Source: a virus. From it: a stretch of 31,531 nt of DNA. Shown one piece after another: positions 20,454 to 29,206 of this stretch (within the stretch, counting starts at the first letter, position 1; each line of letters starts with the position of its first letter). A program made the position numbers and the translations under genes. Under the pieces are notes generated by a model that did no database searches, was not told the DNA's origin, and was given only the letters and a program-made list of their open reading frames with translations. The stretch is taken from the IMG/VR virus record IMGVR_UViG_3300007546_000014, positions 1-31,531 of that record. The stretch is one strand, 5' to 3'.

Positions 20454-21178
20454 TGTTCGACATTGATGTATATAAAATTAGTCCTACTCCAGGAGAATTT
20501 AAACAGCTGCCAGTTAAAAGAGATTGGATGGACGAAACTGATAATGCTCACGCATATAAATGTTTTCCATTAAGTTTAACAAACTCTCTTGGATGGGGCA
20601 TATCTTTTCCAGAAGATATAACTTTTATATGGGATGGAATTGCTACATCAAGCGAGCCAGACCATGTAAAAATACTAAGTGGTCATAAGTATGCATATAC
20701 AGCAAGAGAAAATGCAACAATAAGTTTTAAGACTGGTCTTTTAATTAAAACTCCAGAAAATGTAACAATGCTATCAATGCCACCACCAAACTATATTTTA
20801 GATGGCGTACAGCCGCTCACAGCTTTAATAAGTACATCATTTTTTAAAGGGGAGTTCCCAGCAGCATGGAGAATTACTAGGCCAAATGTTGAAATAACTA
20901 TTAAAGCTGGAACACCAGTAATGTCTGTTATTCCTATATCTCTTGGCGAATTAAATAATTCACAAGCAAACATTAGACCTCTTTATGAGCTTGGTCCTAA
21001 TTTTTTCCCAGACGGAGACTACTCAAAAATTGTTAAAGATATAAATAATTCTGGTCGGTGGACAAATTTTTATAGAGATGCAGTAGATCACCACGGTAAA
21101 AAAATTGGAGACCATGAAGTAAAAGTTTTAAGATTTAAAACTACAGACGGTAGCCCAGAGGTATGTAGTGACAAATAA
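20453..21178 (+). CDS. DUF6065-like protein
   Basis: A 241-residue protein of the DUF6065 pattern: AYKCFPLSLTNSLGWGISFPEDI near the N-terminus (in pieces), ITFIWDG, a central KTGLLIKTPENVTML, PPPNYILDGVQPL, and ITIKAGTPVMSVIPI towards the C-terminus. The family is found in bacteria and aquatic phages, has a predicted beta-rich fold, and has no established activity that I know of. It is embedded between oxygenase genes with overlapping starts and stops on both sides, so joint action is plausible. No signal peptide. Confidence 0.6.
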   Translation: MFDIDVYKISPTPGEFKQLPVKRDWMDETDNAHAYKCFPLSLTNSLGWGISFPEDITFIWDGIATSSEPDHVKILSGHKYAYTARENATISFKTGLLIKTPENVTMLSMPPPNYILDGVQPLTALISTSFFKGEFPAAWRITRPNVEITIKAGTPVMSVIPISLGELNNSQANIRPLYELGPNFFPDGDYSKIVKDINNSGRWTNFYRDAVDHHGKKIGDHEVKVLRFKTTDGSPEVCSDK

Positions 21179-21893
21179 AATAGTATTTCATTCTGCAAAG
21201 GTATACAATAAAGCTGACGGAACAAATGGACCAGTACCAGCTGCAAATTCTGTTCCAACTTGGTGGAAAGACGCAGACAAATATATAAAAGATCCAAATG
21301 GAGAAGCATACGTAAACCCAAGCGGAGAAGGAAAAGTTATGAGCTACAAGTCATGCCCAGCTATGCTTGACACATTTACTTCTGGCTATATGCTAAGAAC
21401 TCCTTGCGATATAGAGTTTTATCTAAAAAGAGGAAGAGTCAAGGCAAAGCTTCCAATAGGGTTTGAAGATTTAGTTGGAGAAAGAGAACCTATGGGTGGT
21501 TTTGAGACACCGCCAGGATTTGATGAAAGACATTTCCATTGGTATCTTAACTGGGCACCAGAACTTCCAGAAGGATATAGCAGTCTATACCTACAACCAA
21601 TAAATCATTTTAATTTACCTTACATTACTGTTGCTGGTATAATAGATAGTGACAAGGTAACAAACTCAGGACTGCTTCCTTTCTTTTTAAAAAGTGGATT
21701 CACTGGTCTAGTTCCAGCAGGAACGCCAATAGTTCAAGTTTTTCCTTTCAAAAGAGAAGATTGGGAAATGGAATATAAATTCTATACTCAAGAAGAACTT
21801 TTTGAAAAACATAAGCAAAATTCAATTACATTTAGACAACCAGAGGGTGGCGTCTATAAAAGAGACTTCTGGCAAAGAAGAAAATACAAATAG
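21168..21893 (+). CDS. DUF6065-related protein
   Basis: A 241-residue protein starting with GTG inside the end of the previous gene (11-base overlap). PTWWKDADKYIKD, CPAMLDTFTSGYMLRTPCDIEF (in pieces), FHWYLNW, and GFTGLVPAGTPIVQVFPFKRE follow the same order of elements as the upstream gene, suggesting a distant paralogue. Conserved Cys-Pro and Trp residues could form a binding pocket. Function unknown. The pair appears to be part of the oxygenase cluster. Confidence 0.5.
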   Translation: MTNKIVFHSAKVYNKADGTNGPVPAANSVPTWWKDADKYIKDPNGEAYVNPSGEGKVMSYKSCPAMLDTFTSGYMLRTPCDIEFYLKRGRVKAKLPIGFEDLVGEREPMGGFETPPGFDERHFHWYLNWAPELPEGYSSLYLQPINHFNLPYITVAGIIDSDKVTNSGLLPFFLKSGFTGLVPAGTPIVQVFPFKREDWEMEYKFYTQEELFEKHKQNSITFRQPEGGVYKRDFWQRRKYK

Positions 21894-21901
21894 GAGATAT
21901 C

Positions 21902-22591
21902 ATGCAGAAGCAAGTAAATACTAACAAGGAACACGATTATAAAAAGCTGAGCTCTATAACTCCATCTGGATTTTTTGGTAATTCTGCAGATAATATAGTA
22001 GAGCTAAAAAACTTTTTGACAGAAGAAGAAAAAGAAAGACTTACAAATTTTGCTTTTAATAACAAGGTTTGGGATATAACAGAATCTCACACTAATGAAA
22101 ATGGAACAGTTATCTATGATGCAAATGCATGGACAGATAGAGTATGTACCAGAAGATCTATGGAAATTTCTGCAGACCCAACGATTGTTGATGTTGTTGA
22201 AGGATTAATTAAAAGATTAAAAGTAGAGGTTGATAAATTTTTTGAGGTAGACGTTCAGGCAACTGGACCCGCAATTGTCAGGTGGCCAGTAGGATCTAGA
22301 CAAGACCCACACGCAGACAAAGAGCTTCACGAAGGTCCAGATGCTGGAACCCCAAACGATTTTCCTCATTACGATATTGCATCAATATTTTATTTTAATG
22401 ATGACTATGAAGGAGGAGAGCTATTCTTCCCAGTACAAGGGGTAGAGATTAAACCAAGCGCTGGCTCGGCATACTTTTTCCCAGGAGACCTTCATTACGT
22501 GCATGGGGTTCGACCAGTTTTGTCTGGAAATAGATTTACATCTCCATTTTTTTGGAATATATTAAAACACACTGGAGAAAGACAGCCATGA
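21902..22591 (+). CDS. 2-oxoglutarate/Fe(II) dioxygenase (Arg-type)
   Basis: A 229-residue 2OG/Fe(II) oxygenase. H137-x-D139 (PHADKE), H201 (VHGVRPV) and R211 (GNRFTS) are the expected ligands. IFYFNDDYEGGELFFPVQG is the central core, here with a substrate-loop insertion (140-155). The ribosome-binding AGGAGATATCATG is identical to that of the 24171 gene. The stop overlaps the next start (ATGA). This copy has the longest N-terminal arm of the group, with ELKNFLTEEEKERL in the usual helix position. Confidence 0.9.
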   Translation: MQKQVNTNKEHDYKKLSSITPSGFFGNSADNIVELKNFLTEEEKERLTNFAFNNKVWDITESHTNENGTVIYDANAWTDRVCTRRSMEISADPTIVDVVEGLIKRLKVEVDKFFEVDVQATGPAIVRWPVGSRQDPHADKELHEGPDAGTPNDFPHYDIASIFYFNDDYEGGELFFPVQGVEIKPSAGSAYFFPGDLHYVHGVRPVLSGNRFTSPFFWNILKHTGERQP

Positions 22592-23424
22592 AAGACTTAA
22601 AATATGAGGAGATTTATCCAAAAATATTTGTATACAGCAATATATTTGAAGATGTAAATGAAGTCCTTAATGTTTTAAAAGAGTCTATAGCCAGCCCTGA
22701 AGGTTCTTCAATTGGTCCCTGGGGAGACTGGTATACATTTGGGCTAGAAACAAGCCATTACGATTGGTCTATTAATTCAGACAGATCCATCAAAGAAAGA
22801 TTAGTAATTGATAAAGTAAATCAAGTTTTTTTTGATGTTACAGAGCACTATGCTGCATCACACAATGTAGAAATAAAGCCAGAAAAAGTTTTAACGCCAA
22901 GCGGACAAGAAGTAGATTCTTGGAGAAAGATGGGGCCATCTCTATGTAAATATGAGGCGGAAGCTGGAGTTACTCAAGATCTAGCAATGCATTATCATAC
23001 AGACTATCAGGTTGAATTTAAAGACTCAAGAGGATACAACTTTGCAGTTACAGTAACAACATACTTAAATGATGACTACGATGGCGGAGAAATTGATTTT
23101 TTAGTAAATGGAAAACTTATATCATACAAGCCAAAGGCTGGCGACGTACTTGTTTTTCCAGCGGGAGACCCAAACTTTTTAACAGAAGGACAAGAGCTAT
23201 ATCACCACGGAGTTAAAAAAGTACACAATGGCTCAAAATATTTTATAAGAGCAAATTGGCAAAGGTATTACAATGGCTCTGTAGAGTGGAATGAAAATGC
23301 AGACAAATATGGACTAGAGATCTGGCTAGAAATGGAAAAAGAAAAAGCTAAGCAAGATAGAAAAGAAGGAAAGTATCAGTCCATTAACGAACAAGATATA
23401 GAGAAAGCGGTAAGAATAAAATGA
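22588..23424 (+). CDS. 2-oxoglutarate/Fe(II) dioxygenase (Lys-type, extended)
   Basis: A 278-residue 2OG/Fe(II) oxygenase, the largest of the set. I start at 22588, where ATGA overlaps the upstream stop with GGAGAAAG upstream, rather than 36 bases earlier. H137-x-D139 (YHTDYQ), H207 (YHHGVKKV) and K217 (GSKYFI) form the active site, with TYLNDDYDGGEIDFLVNG in the core. The C-terminus adds about 50 charged residues (EWNENADKYGLEIW...EKAVRIK) likely to form helices. It overlaps the next gene by four bases. Confidence 0.88.
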   Translation: MKDLKYEEIYPKIFVYSNIFEDVNEVLNVLKESIASPEGSSIGPWGDWYTFGLETSHYDWSINSDRSIKERLVIDKVNQVFFDVTEHYAASHNVEIKPEKVLTPSGQEVDSWRKMGPSLCKYEAEAGVTQDLAMHYHTDYQVEFKDSRGYNFAVTVTTYLNDDYDGGEIDFLVNGKLISYKPKAGDVLVFPAGDPNFLTEGQELYHHGVKKVHNGSKYFIRANWQRYYNGSVEWNENADKYGLEIWLEMEKEKAKQDRKEGKYQSINEQDIEKAVRIK

Positions 23425-24158
23425 CATTTAACCTAGAAAATCAAACTAGACTAAGAGAAGACATTTGCGTTTTTGAAAATTTTTTAACTGAAGAAGAATG
23501 TGAATCAATATTAAAATACTGGAAACACTCAGTAGAAAAAGGAAGCCTTCCGTGGGAGGGTATTTCTTTTTATGAGTCATACGCATCAAACTTACCAGAT
23601 GACGAAGATGTAGAAAAGTTTGGCTTACCACTAGATTTTTTTGTAAATCTTGAGAAAAAAATTCAAGAGTCTGTTGAGATTACAAGAGGAAAACCAGTAA
23701 AATCTGTAAGCTATCATGCACAAAAATGGATCACAGGTGCATTTGCAGGATACCATTCTGATAATAGCCCTCTAGATAACCCAGAGTATAATGCTTTTGA
23801 AAGGTCTAAGTGGGCATCATTTCTTTATTTAAATGGTGACTTTGAAGGCGGAGAACTTAAGTTCAGAGATCACGATATAAGCATTAAGCCAAAAGCTGGC
23901 CTGTTAGCATCATTTTCTGGAGGTCACCACAATATCCATGAAGTCCAGATAATTACAGATGGAGAAAGATACACAATCGGATCATTCTGGGATAACGAAG
24001 AGTCTGAATATTCTGAAGAAACAAAAGAAAAATGGAAAACAGAAATAGCTGAAGCAAGAATAAGACAAGCCGAAGATCAAAAGTTGTGGCAAGAAAATAA
24101 ATCTAAAGGAATTATGGAAGAGCCACCACCGTACCAAAAGGAAAGACTAAAAGATTAA
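23421..24158 (+). CDS. 2-oxoglutarate/Fe(II) dioxygenase (Arg-type)
   Basis: A 245-residue 2OG/Fe(II) oxygenase. H112-x-D114 (YHSDNS), H173 (NIHEVQI) and R183 (GERYTI) are the predicted ligands. FLYLNGDFEGGELKF and IKPKAGLLASFSG are the core strands. The N-terminus has the FENFLTEEECESIL helix shared with the left-hand copies. A charged helical C-terminal extension (about 195-245) ends in PPPYQKERLKD. ATGA overlap with the upstream gene indicates coupled translation. Confidence 0.88.
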   Translation: MTFNLENQTRLREDICVFENFLTEEECESILKYWKHSVEKGSLPWEGISFYESYASNLPDDEDVEKFGLPLDFFVNLEKKIQESVEITRGKPVKSVSYHAQKWITGAFAGYHSDNSPLDNPEYNAFERSKWASFLYLNGDFEGGELKFRDHDISIKPKAGLLASFSGGHHNIHEVQIITDGERYTIGSFWDNEESEYSEETKEKWKTEIAEARIRQAEDQKLWQENKSKGIMEEPPPYQKERLKD

Positions 24159-24170
24159 CAAGGAGATATC

Positions 24171-24851
24171 ATGAATCTAGAAAAACTGCACGAAAACGTT
24201 TACTATTACAGGAATGCAATAGCAGACCCAGCCGCACTAATTGAGCTGATTAATAGCACAGAGGGCGAAGAGGGTATATCTAAAGTAGTTCCTTCTTGGG
24301 ACCACTGGGAGGCTTGCAGTGGAGAATGTTATATCTACGGGGAAAAGAAAAACTTAAATATAGAAAACATGCTTGAAATCAATAATGATGAATCTAAAGA
24401 AAAAGCACAAAAAATAATAGACATCATTGTAAACTCAATGACAGATGTTTGTAAAGATTTTGCTAAAGACAAAGGTGTCACAGAAAAAGTTAATCTATCT
24501 CCATATATTGGTATAAATAAATATAAGCCTGGAACATTTATGGGAGGTCACTATGATCAACAAGAAGGAGATTTAAGATTAAAGTATTCTCTTGTTGCTT
24601 ATTTAAATGATGACTACGAAGGCGGAGAGATTTCTTTTACAATTAAAGAAGGAATACTTGGCGAAGAAGATAGACCACGAGAAGACATTGATCATGAAAT
24701 GAATAAAGAAAAAGTAACATTCTATCTTAAGCCAGAAGCTGGAAGTATATTAATTTTTCCTTCTTCTCCACCATATAATCACACAGCCCATCTTGTTAAG
24801 AGTGGTTATAAATACATGGTACCTGGGTTTTGGATGAACGAGGAGAAATAA
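24171..24851 (+). CDS. 2-oxoglutarate/Fe(II) dioxygenase (Lys-type)
   Basis: A 226-residue 2OG/Fe(II) oxygenase. H127-x-D129 (GHYDQQ), H207 (or H204) in NHTAHLV, and K214 (GYKYMV) form the active site. YLNDDYEGGEISF is the core strand. An insertion (about 157-183) precedes FYLKPEAGSILIFPSS. It is a close paralogue of the next gene: both begin with a short Y/F-rich strand, share IYGxKKN (56-61 here), and end GFW. AAGGAGATATC precedes the ATG. Confidence 0.89.
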   Translation: MNLEKLHENVYYYRNAIADPAALIELINSTEGEEGISKVVPSWDHWEACSGECYIYGEKKNLNIENMLEINNDESKEKAQKIIDIIVNSMTDVCKDFAKDKGVTEKVNLSPYIGINKYKPGTFMGGHYDQQEGDLRLKYSLVAYLNDDYEGGEISFTIKEGILGEEDRPREDIDHEMNKEKVTFYLKPEAGSILIFPSSPPYNHTAHLVKSGYKYMVPGFWMNEEK

Positions 24852-24852
24852 A

Positions 24853-25458
24853 TTGCATTACGAAGCTCAAGAACTAGCAAAAAATATTTTTTATTTTAAA
24901 TTTGGAATTTATGAGCCACATAAACTCATAGAGTTTATTGAAAACACTGACGTGGACCCAGAGATAGACGAAAGTATTATTTCTAAATGGACACCATGGA
25001 CTTCAAGCACAAGCTCAGATGATATATATGGATATAAAAAAAATATTAATGGTAAAAATAAAATATTAAGTCCAAAAGAGCTATATATATATAATAGTAT
25101 AAGGTCAAGCATGATCTTCGCTGCATCTGAATATAAAATATACAACAACATAACAGACGACATACACATGTCTAAAGAATTTGATATTAAAAAATATAAT
25201 ACTGGTCAGATGATGGGGCCCCACGCAGACCAAAACGATGGGGACTCTAATTTAAACTACTCCATAGTTACTTATCTAAACGATGACTATGAAGGGGGAG
25301 AGATATCTTTCCCTAATCATAACGTAATGCTAAAACCAAACGCAGGCAGCCTTATAATATTCCCATCCTCAGATCCATATCTACATGAATCAAAAGAGAT
25401 AACGTCTGGAATAAAGTATATGTCCCCAGGATTTTGGACTAAGCAAAAAACAGACTAG
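24853..25458 (+). CDS. 2-oxoglutarate/Fe(II) dioxygenase (Lys-type, TTG start)
   Basis: A 201-residue 2OG/Fe(II) oxygenase with a TTG start eight bases after AGGAG, one base after the upstream stop. H124-x-D126 (PHADQN), H178 (LHESKEI) and K188 (GIKYMS) form the site. YLNDDYEGGEISFPNHNV is identical in its first 13 residues to the upstream paralogue. It looks like the product of a local duplication, with loss of the insertion found in the upstream copy. It is the last gene of the oxygenase cluster. Confidence 0.87.
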   Translation: MHYEAQELAKNIFYFKFGIYEPHKLIEFIENTDVDPEIDESIISKWTPWTSSTSSDDIYGYKKNINGKNKILSPKELYIYNSIRSSMIFAASEYKIYNNITDDIHMSKEFDIKKYNTGQMMGPHADQNDGDSNLNYSIVTYLNDDYEGGEISFPNHNVMLKPNAGSLIIFPSSDPYLHESKEITSGIKYMSPGFWTKQKTD

Positions 25459-25459
25459 G

Positions 25460-25468
25460 TGATACAAT
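25460..25468 (+). promoter_or_regulatory. Extended -10, leaderless geometry, LamG gene
   Basis: TGA-TACAAT ends six bases before the ATG at 25475. No Shine-Dalgarno site and no good -35 are seen. Confidence 0.55.
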
Positions 25469-25474
25469 AGTTAT

Positions 25475-27199
25475 ATGCTATATAAAAACATTGTATTAAA
25501 AGACAATCCAATTGGATTTTGGACTCTAGACGAGTCTTCTGGATCTATAGCCTATGACTATTCTGGTGCACAAAATCATGCTTCATATAATTTTACTCCA
25601 GTAAATCGGTACCTGCCCCTTGTTCCTGGCGGAGTCCTTGGAACAAAAATAAGCGGAACAGACAAGATAACACTATCTGACCTAAAAAGTCCATATGGGA
25701 ATTACATACAGGGTGCCTTGGCAGATAAATATAGCTCAGATGTTTCATTTACATTAGAATGTTGGGTACAAATTAATGAGTGCACATCTGCCACAATATT
25801 TGCAGATGAAACAAACAGCATAGGAATATATTGGCAAAACAATTCAATAGTCTTTTCTATAGGAACATCAAACAAAATACATTATTTAGTTAAAGACAAA
25901 TATAAATCCTTACACATTGTAGGCGTATATACAAACAACTATATGAGTCTATATGTAGATGGACAACTAATAGATACAAACGATATGTCAGATTTTGTTT
26001 TTACCAATTCTACTTTCCGTCCACAAATTGGAACAGTTGTAGGTGGGGCTGACGCTTACATGATTATTGATGCCCCAGCAGTATATAGATATGAGCTATC
26101 AAGTCATTCAATTACTACACACTATAGTATGGCAAATATACCAAGCTATGTGTCTATATCCGATCCAGAAAATGGTAAGTGCTTTTCAAACATAGACGGT
26201 ACATCTTTATTAAGTTTAAAATACGAGTACGGATATAATAGAGATATACAGCTATTGCAAAATGATAGTCTTTATTACAATCCATCAAATAAAACAATTT
26301 CTATTTTTAAAACAGATACGCCAGAGTCAATAACAACTGAAGTTATAGATATAATATCAATACCAATAATGTTAGATTTTGTTTCTTCAAAAATTGAATG
26401 GTCGACTGATAATGGAGTATCTGTATATACAAGCTCAACAGGAGAAACAAACTCATATGTTGAATGCCAAAATGGATTTCCTATACCACAATATCAATAT
26501 AACTCTTTAGATGCTTCTAATTTAATTTACCTAAAGGTTGTATATTCAACTGCAGACTCATCTAAATATACTCCTGTGTTAGACAAATTAAATATAACTC
26601 TTTATGGAACTTTAGAGGTAACATCATCTAATTCAGTTGCCACCATATCTTCTTCTTCTAACATTTCTATTGGTTCTGAGTCCAGCCCAGCGATAGCAAG
26701 AAATAAAAGATCTGGAATTAGGACTGGCGGAAATAATTCATTTACAATATCAGATACAGAAGAAACAAAGACAATTGAAATGATTTATACCCCAGAAACA
26801 ATAAATGCAGCATCTTTGGTATCAAGAGGATCAAACTTTATATCCTGGAATCAGGCTGGTGCTATAACAAAATCTGGATTTGATAGCCTATATATAAATG
26901 GATCCCTAGTCTCATGGTCAAGCAATATATGGACATACTTAACAAAGAATCAGCCATCCCATATTGTTGCTATATTTACCTCACCTTCCTCAGATAACCT
27001 TGTATTCAATAATCAAGGCATAGCCGCTAAATATGAAGGCATTTCTTTGTATCCCTCATCTATAGCAATAAGCCCATCTGCCCATTATGCAATGCATATT
27101 GGCTCATACTACGAAAACATATCAAATGAGTCAATTACCGTGACAGAAATTGGTACTCCCATATATGATTATGACTTTGTTGTGGTCAAAACAGTATAA
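25475..27199 (+). CDS. LamG/concanavalin-like tail protein
   Basis: A 574-residue virion protein. The N-terminal 220 residues are a LamG-type jelly roll: NPIGFWTLDESSGSIAYDYSGAQNHASY (in pieces), FTLECWVQI, IVGVYTNNYMSLYVDGQLI and RPQIGTVVGGADAY. A beta-rich linker follows (220-400). A second LamG-like half is recognisable in TKTIEMIYTPETINAASLVS (in pieces), SLYINGSLVSW and HIVAIFTS. LamG domains in phage tails bind glycans or bridge tail-tip parts. The gene has its own leaderless-type promoter and separates the oxygenase cluster from the head genes. It is probably a tail-tip or receptor-binding component. Confidence 0.72.
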   Translation: MLYKNIVLKDNPIGFWTLDESSGSIAYDYSGAQNHASYNFTPVNRYLPLVPGGVLGTKISGTDKITLSDLKSPYGNYIQGALADKYSSDVSFTLECWVQINECTSATIFADETNSIGIYWQNNSIVFSIGTSNKIHYLVKDKYKSLHIVGVYTNNYMSLYVDGQLIDTNDMSDFVFTNSTFRPQIGTVVGGADAYMIIDAPAVYRYELSSHSITTHYSMANIPSYVSISDPENGKCFSNIDGTSLLSLKYEYGYNRDIQLLQNDSLYYNPSNKTISIFKTDTPESITTEVIDIISIPIMLDFVSSKIEWSTDNGVSVYTSSTGETNSYVECQNGFPIPQYQYNSLDASNLIYLKVVYSTADSSKYTPVLDKLNITLYGTLEVTSSNSVATISSSSNISIGSESSPAIARNKRSGIRTGGNNSFTISDTEETKTIEMIYTPETINAASLVSRGSNFISWNQAGAITKSGFDSLYINGSLVSWSSNIWTYLTKNQPSHIVAIFTSPSSDNLVFNNQGIAAKYEGISLYPSSIAISPSAHYAMHIGSYYENISNESITVTEIGTPIYDYDFVVVKTV

Positions 27200-27224
27200 T
27201 CTTGTCAAAGCCTTGGACAAAACC

Positions 27225-27253
27225 TAGACTTTAATATCAAATAATGGTACAAT
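27225..27253 (+). promoter_or_regulatory. Promoter of the head module
   Basis: TAGACT (27225-27230), 17 bases, then extended -10 TGG-TACAAT (27245-27253). The -10 overlaps an ATG at 27244, making that start unlikely. The ATG at 27262 lies eight bases after the -10. Confidence 0.6.
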
Positions 27254-27261
27254 TAAGGTCT

Positions 27262-27600
27262 ATGAATATCTTAAACCAGAAATCACAAATTTTAGAAGAA
27301 ACTACACTAGGCATATACGTATGGGAAATGCCCGATGGCAGATGGATTGGAGACGATGATGGCAACTTCCTATCAGTCACATCCAAAAAAGGAAACAGAT
27401 CTAAAATGGACGCTTTGGCTAGAGAGGTTCGCTCATACGGTATTTATGAGGGCCAACCTAAATTCCTTTCTGGCAGAAGAAAAATCGATGACGAAGAATT
27501 TGAATATCAAAACGAAAGACTAAAGTGGGGCCTAACACCAGACCCTATGGATATTGGTGTTTATAAAGACTCAATGTTAAGAAATGGTAAGGTAAAATGA
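27262..27600 (+). CDS. Conserved small protein preceding the portal
   Basis: A 112-residue hydrophilic protein. WEMPDGRWIGDDDGNFLS and a basic-helical NRSKMDALAREVRSYG segment are followed by a C-terminal KWGLTPDPMDIGVYKDSML. I start at 27262 rather than 27244 because the earlier ATG overlaps the promoter -10. Its stop overlaps the portal start (ATGA), linking it to head assembly. No signal, no membrane segment, no recognised domain. A small head or connector-associated factor is a reasonable guess from position. Confidence 0.6.
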   Translation: MNILNQKSQILEETTLGIYVWEMPDGRWIGDDDGNFLSVTSKKGNRSKMDALAREVRSYGIYEGQPKFLSGRRKIDDEEFEYQNERLKWGLTPDPMDIGVYKDSMLRNGKVK

Positions 27601-29189
27601 AAAGGCTAGAATCTATAGAAGACGAAATTGATACAGTATCCACAATTGATATATCAAATACGTCCGACTGGTTTCATTTTCAAAAGCTAGATGGGCCTCA
27701 AGATGATCCATTTAAAATTGGCTTAGAAGAAATTAAAAAGTTAAGAGGCCTTGGAACAAACTTTAAACGTAAAATTAATCGTGACTTTTCAAAAGCATTT
27801 GTTGGAACAAGCGGAGTTTCAACACAGCAGAATTTATTACAGCAGGCAATTAGCGGGTATGCATTATTTGATCTAGTAGAGCCCACTTATAACCTAGAAT
27901 ACCTTTCAAAAATTTATGAAGTTTCAACGTATAACTACGCAGCAATTAATGCAAAGGTTTCAAATATTGTTGGGCTGGGATACATTTTTACAGAGACATC
28001 TAAAGCTAAAGATGCAATGGATGCAATTACAGATGATAAGCAATTAGATAGAGCCCGTGCAAAAATTGATAGAATTAAAACACAGCTAGACAAATGGCTT
28101 GATGATTGTAATGAAGAGGAGTCTTTTACAGAGACCCTCATAAAGGCCTACACAGACCTTGAGGCGACAGGAAATGGTTATATAGAGGTAGGACGTACAG
28201 TAACTGGAGACATAGGCTATATCGGCCATATACCAGCTAAGACAATGCGTGTGCGTAGATTCCGTGATGGATTTATTCAGTTGCTCTACGGCAAGGCAGT
28301 TTTCTTTCGCAACTTTGGAGACCTAGAAACACCTAGCCCAATTGCTGGTCAAGAAGATCGACCAAACGAAATTATACATTTAAAGAAGTATACTCCAATG
28401 AATAACTATTACGGAGTTCCAGATATTATTGCTGCACAACAAGCGCTGGCAGGAAATGAATTTGCAGGAAGATATAACCTAGACTACTTTGAAAATAAGG
28501 CGGTCCCAAGATATATTATTACAGTAAAAGGAGCAAAGCTTTCTCCAGAGTCAGAAAGAAAGCTACTAGAGTTTTTCCAAGTTGGACTAAAGGGAAAGAA
28601 CCATAGATCGCTATATATCCCACTACCAGCAGATACCCCAGATTCAAAAACCGAATTTAAGATGGAACCAATTGAAGCAGGCGAACAAGAGTCTTCATTT
28701 AATATCTATCGTAAATCTAATAGAGATGAAATCTTGCTGGCTCACCGTGTCCCAATTAGCAAGATAGGCATCCCAGAAGGAATTAACTTAGCAGCAGCCA
28801 GAGATGCAGATAAAACATTTAAAGAGCAGGTATGTCGCCCATCACAAGATAGGCTTGAAAAGAAGCTAAACTATTTAATTGCAGAAAAGACAGATGTCGT
28901 ACAATTAAAGTTTAATGAACTTAGCCTTACTGACGAAGAGACACAAAGCCGCATTGACGAAATTTATTTAAGAATGCAGGTAATTACCCCTAACGAAGTT
29001 CGCATTAGAAAGAACATGACAACCGTAGACGGTGGAGACGAAATGGTAGATTTAAAGCCACAGCAAGTGGCTGATCAAAATGCCAAGTCTACTGGCAACA
29101 GATTGCGAGACCAGCAAAGGTCCGCAAATGCCCCAGATAAAAGCGGAGAGGCCAGAAACCCAAAAGGTGATGGTCCAAAAGTCAAATAA
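27597..29189 (+). CDS. Portal protein (PBSX/HK97-type)
   Basis: A 530-residue portal. The stretch YNYAAINAKVSNIVGLGYIF (in pieces), DLEATGNGYIEVGR, then IPAKTMRVRRF, NEIIHLKKYTPMNNYYGVPDI (in pieces), and RVPISKIGI with NLAAARDADKTFKEQV are the usual portal blocks. It forms a dodecameric ring at the capsid vertex through which DNA is packaged. The C-terminus (about 490-530) is hydrophilic and disordered. The ATGA overlap with the upstream gene and the head genes downstream fit the standard order. No terminase lies immediately upstream, which is unusual. Confidence 0.92.
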   Translation: MKRLESIEDEIDTVSTIDISNTSDWFHFQKLDGPQDDPFKIGLEEIKKLRGLGTNFKRKINRDFSKAFVGTSGVSTQQNLLQQAISGYALFDLVEPTYNLEYLSKIYEVSTYNYAAINAKVSNIVGLGYIFTETSKAKDAMDAITDDKQLDRARAKIDRIKTQLDKWLDDCNEEESFTETLIKAYTDLEATGNGYIEVGRTVTGDIGYIGHIPAKTMRVRRFRDGFIQLLYGKAVFFRNFGDLETPSPIAGQEDRPNEIIHLKKYTPMNNYYGVPDIIAAQQALAGNEFAGRYNLDYFENKAVPRYIITVKGAKLSPESERKLLEFFQVGLKGKNHRSLYIPLPADTPDSKTEFKMEPIEAGEQESSFNIYRKSNRDEILLAHRVPISKIGIPEGINLAAARDADKTFKEQVCRPSQDRLEKKLNYLIAEKTDVVQLKFNELSLTDEETQSRIDEIYLRMQVITPNEVRIRKNMTTVDGGDEMVDLKPQQVADQNAKSTGNRLRDQQRSANAPDKSGEARNPKGDGPKVK

Positions 29190-29206
29190 GTTTAATCGAC
29201 TGCTAT

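Noticed and set aside
27244-27261. Upstream ATG for the portal-preceding gene
   Set aside because: It overlaps the -10 element TACAAT.
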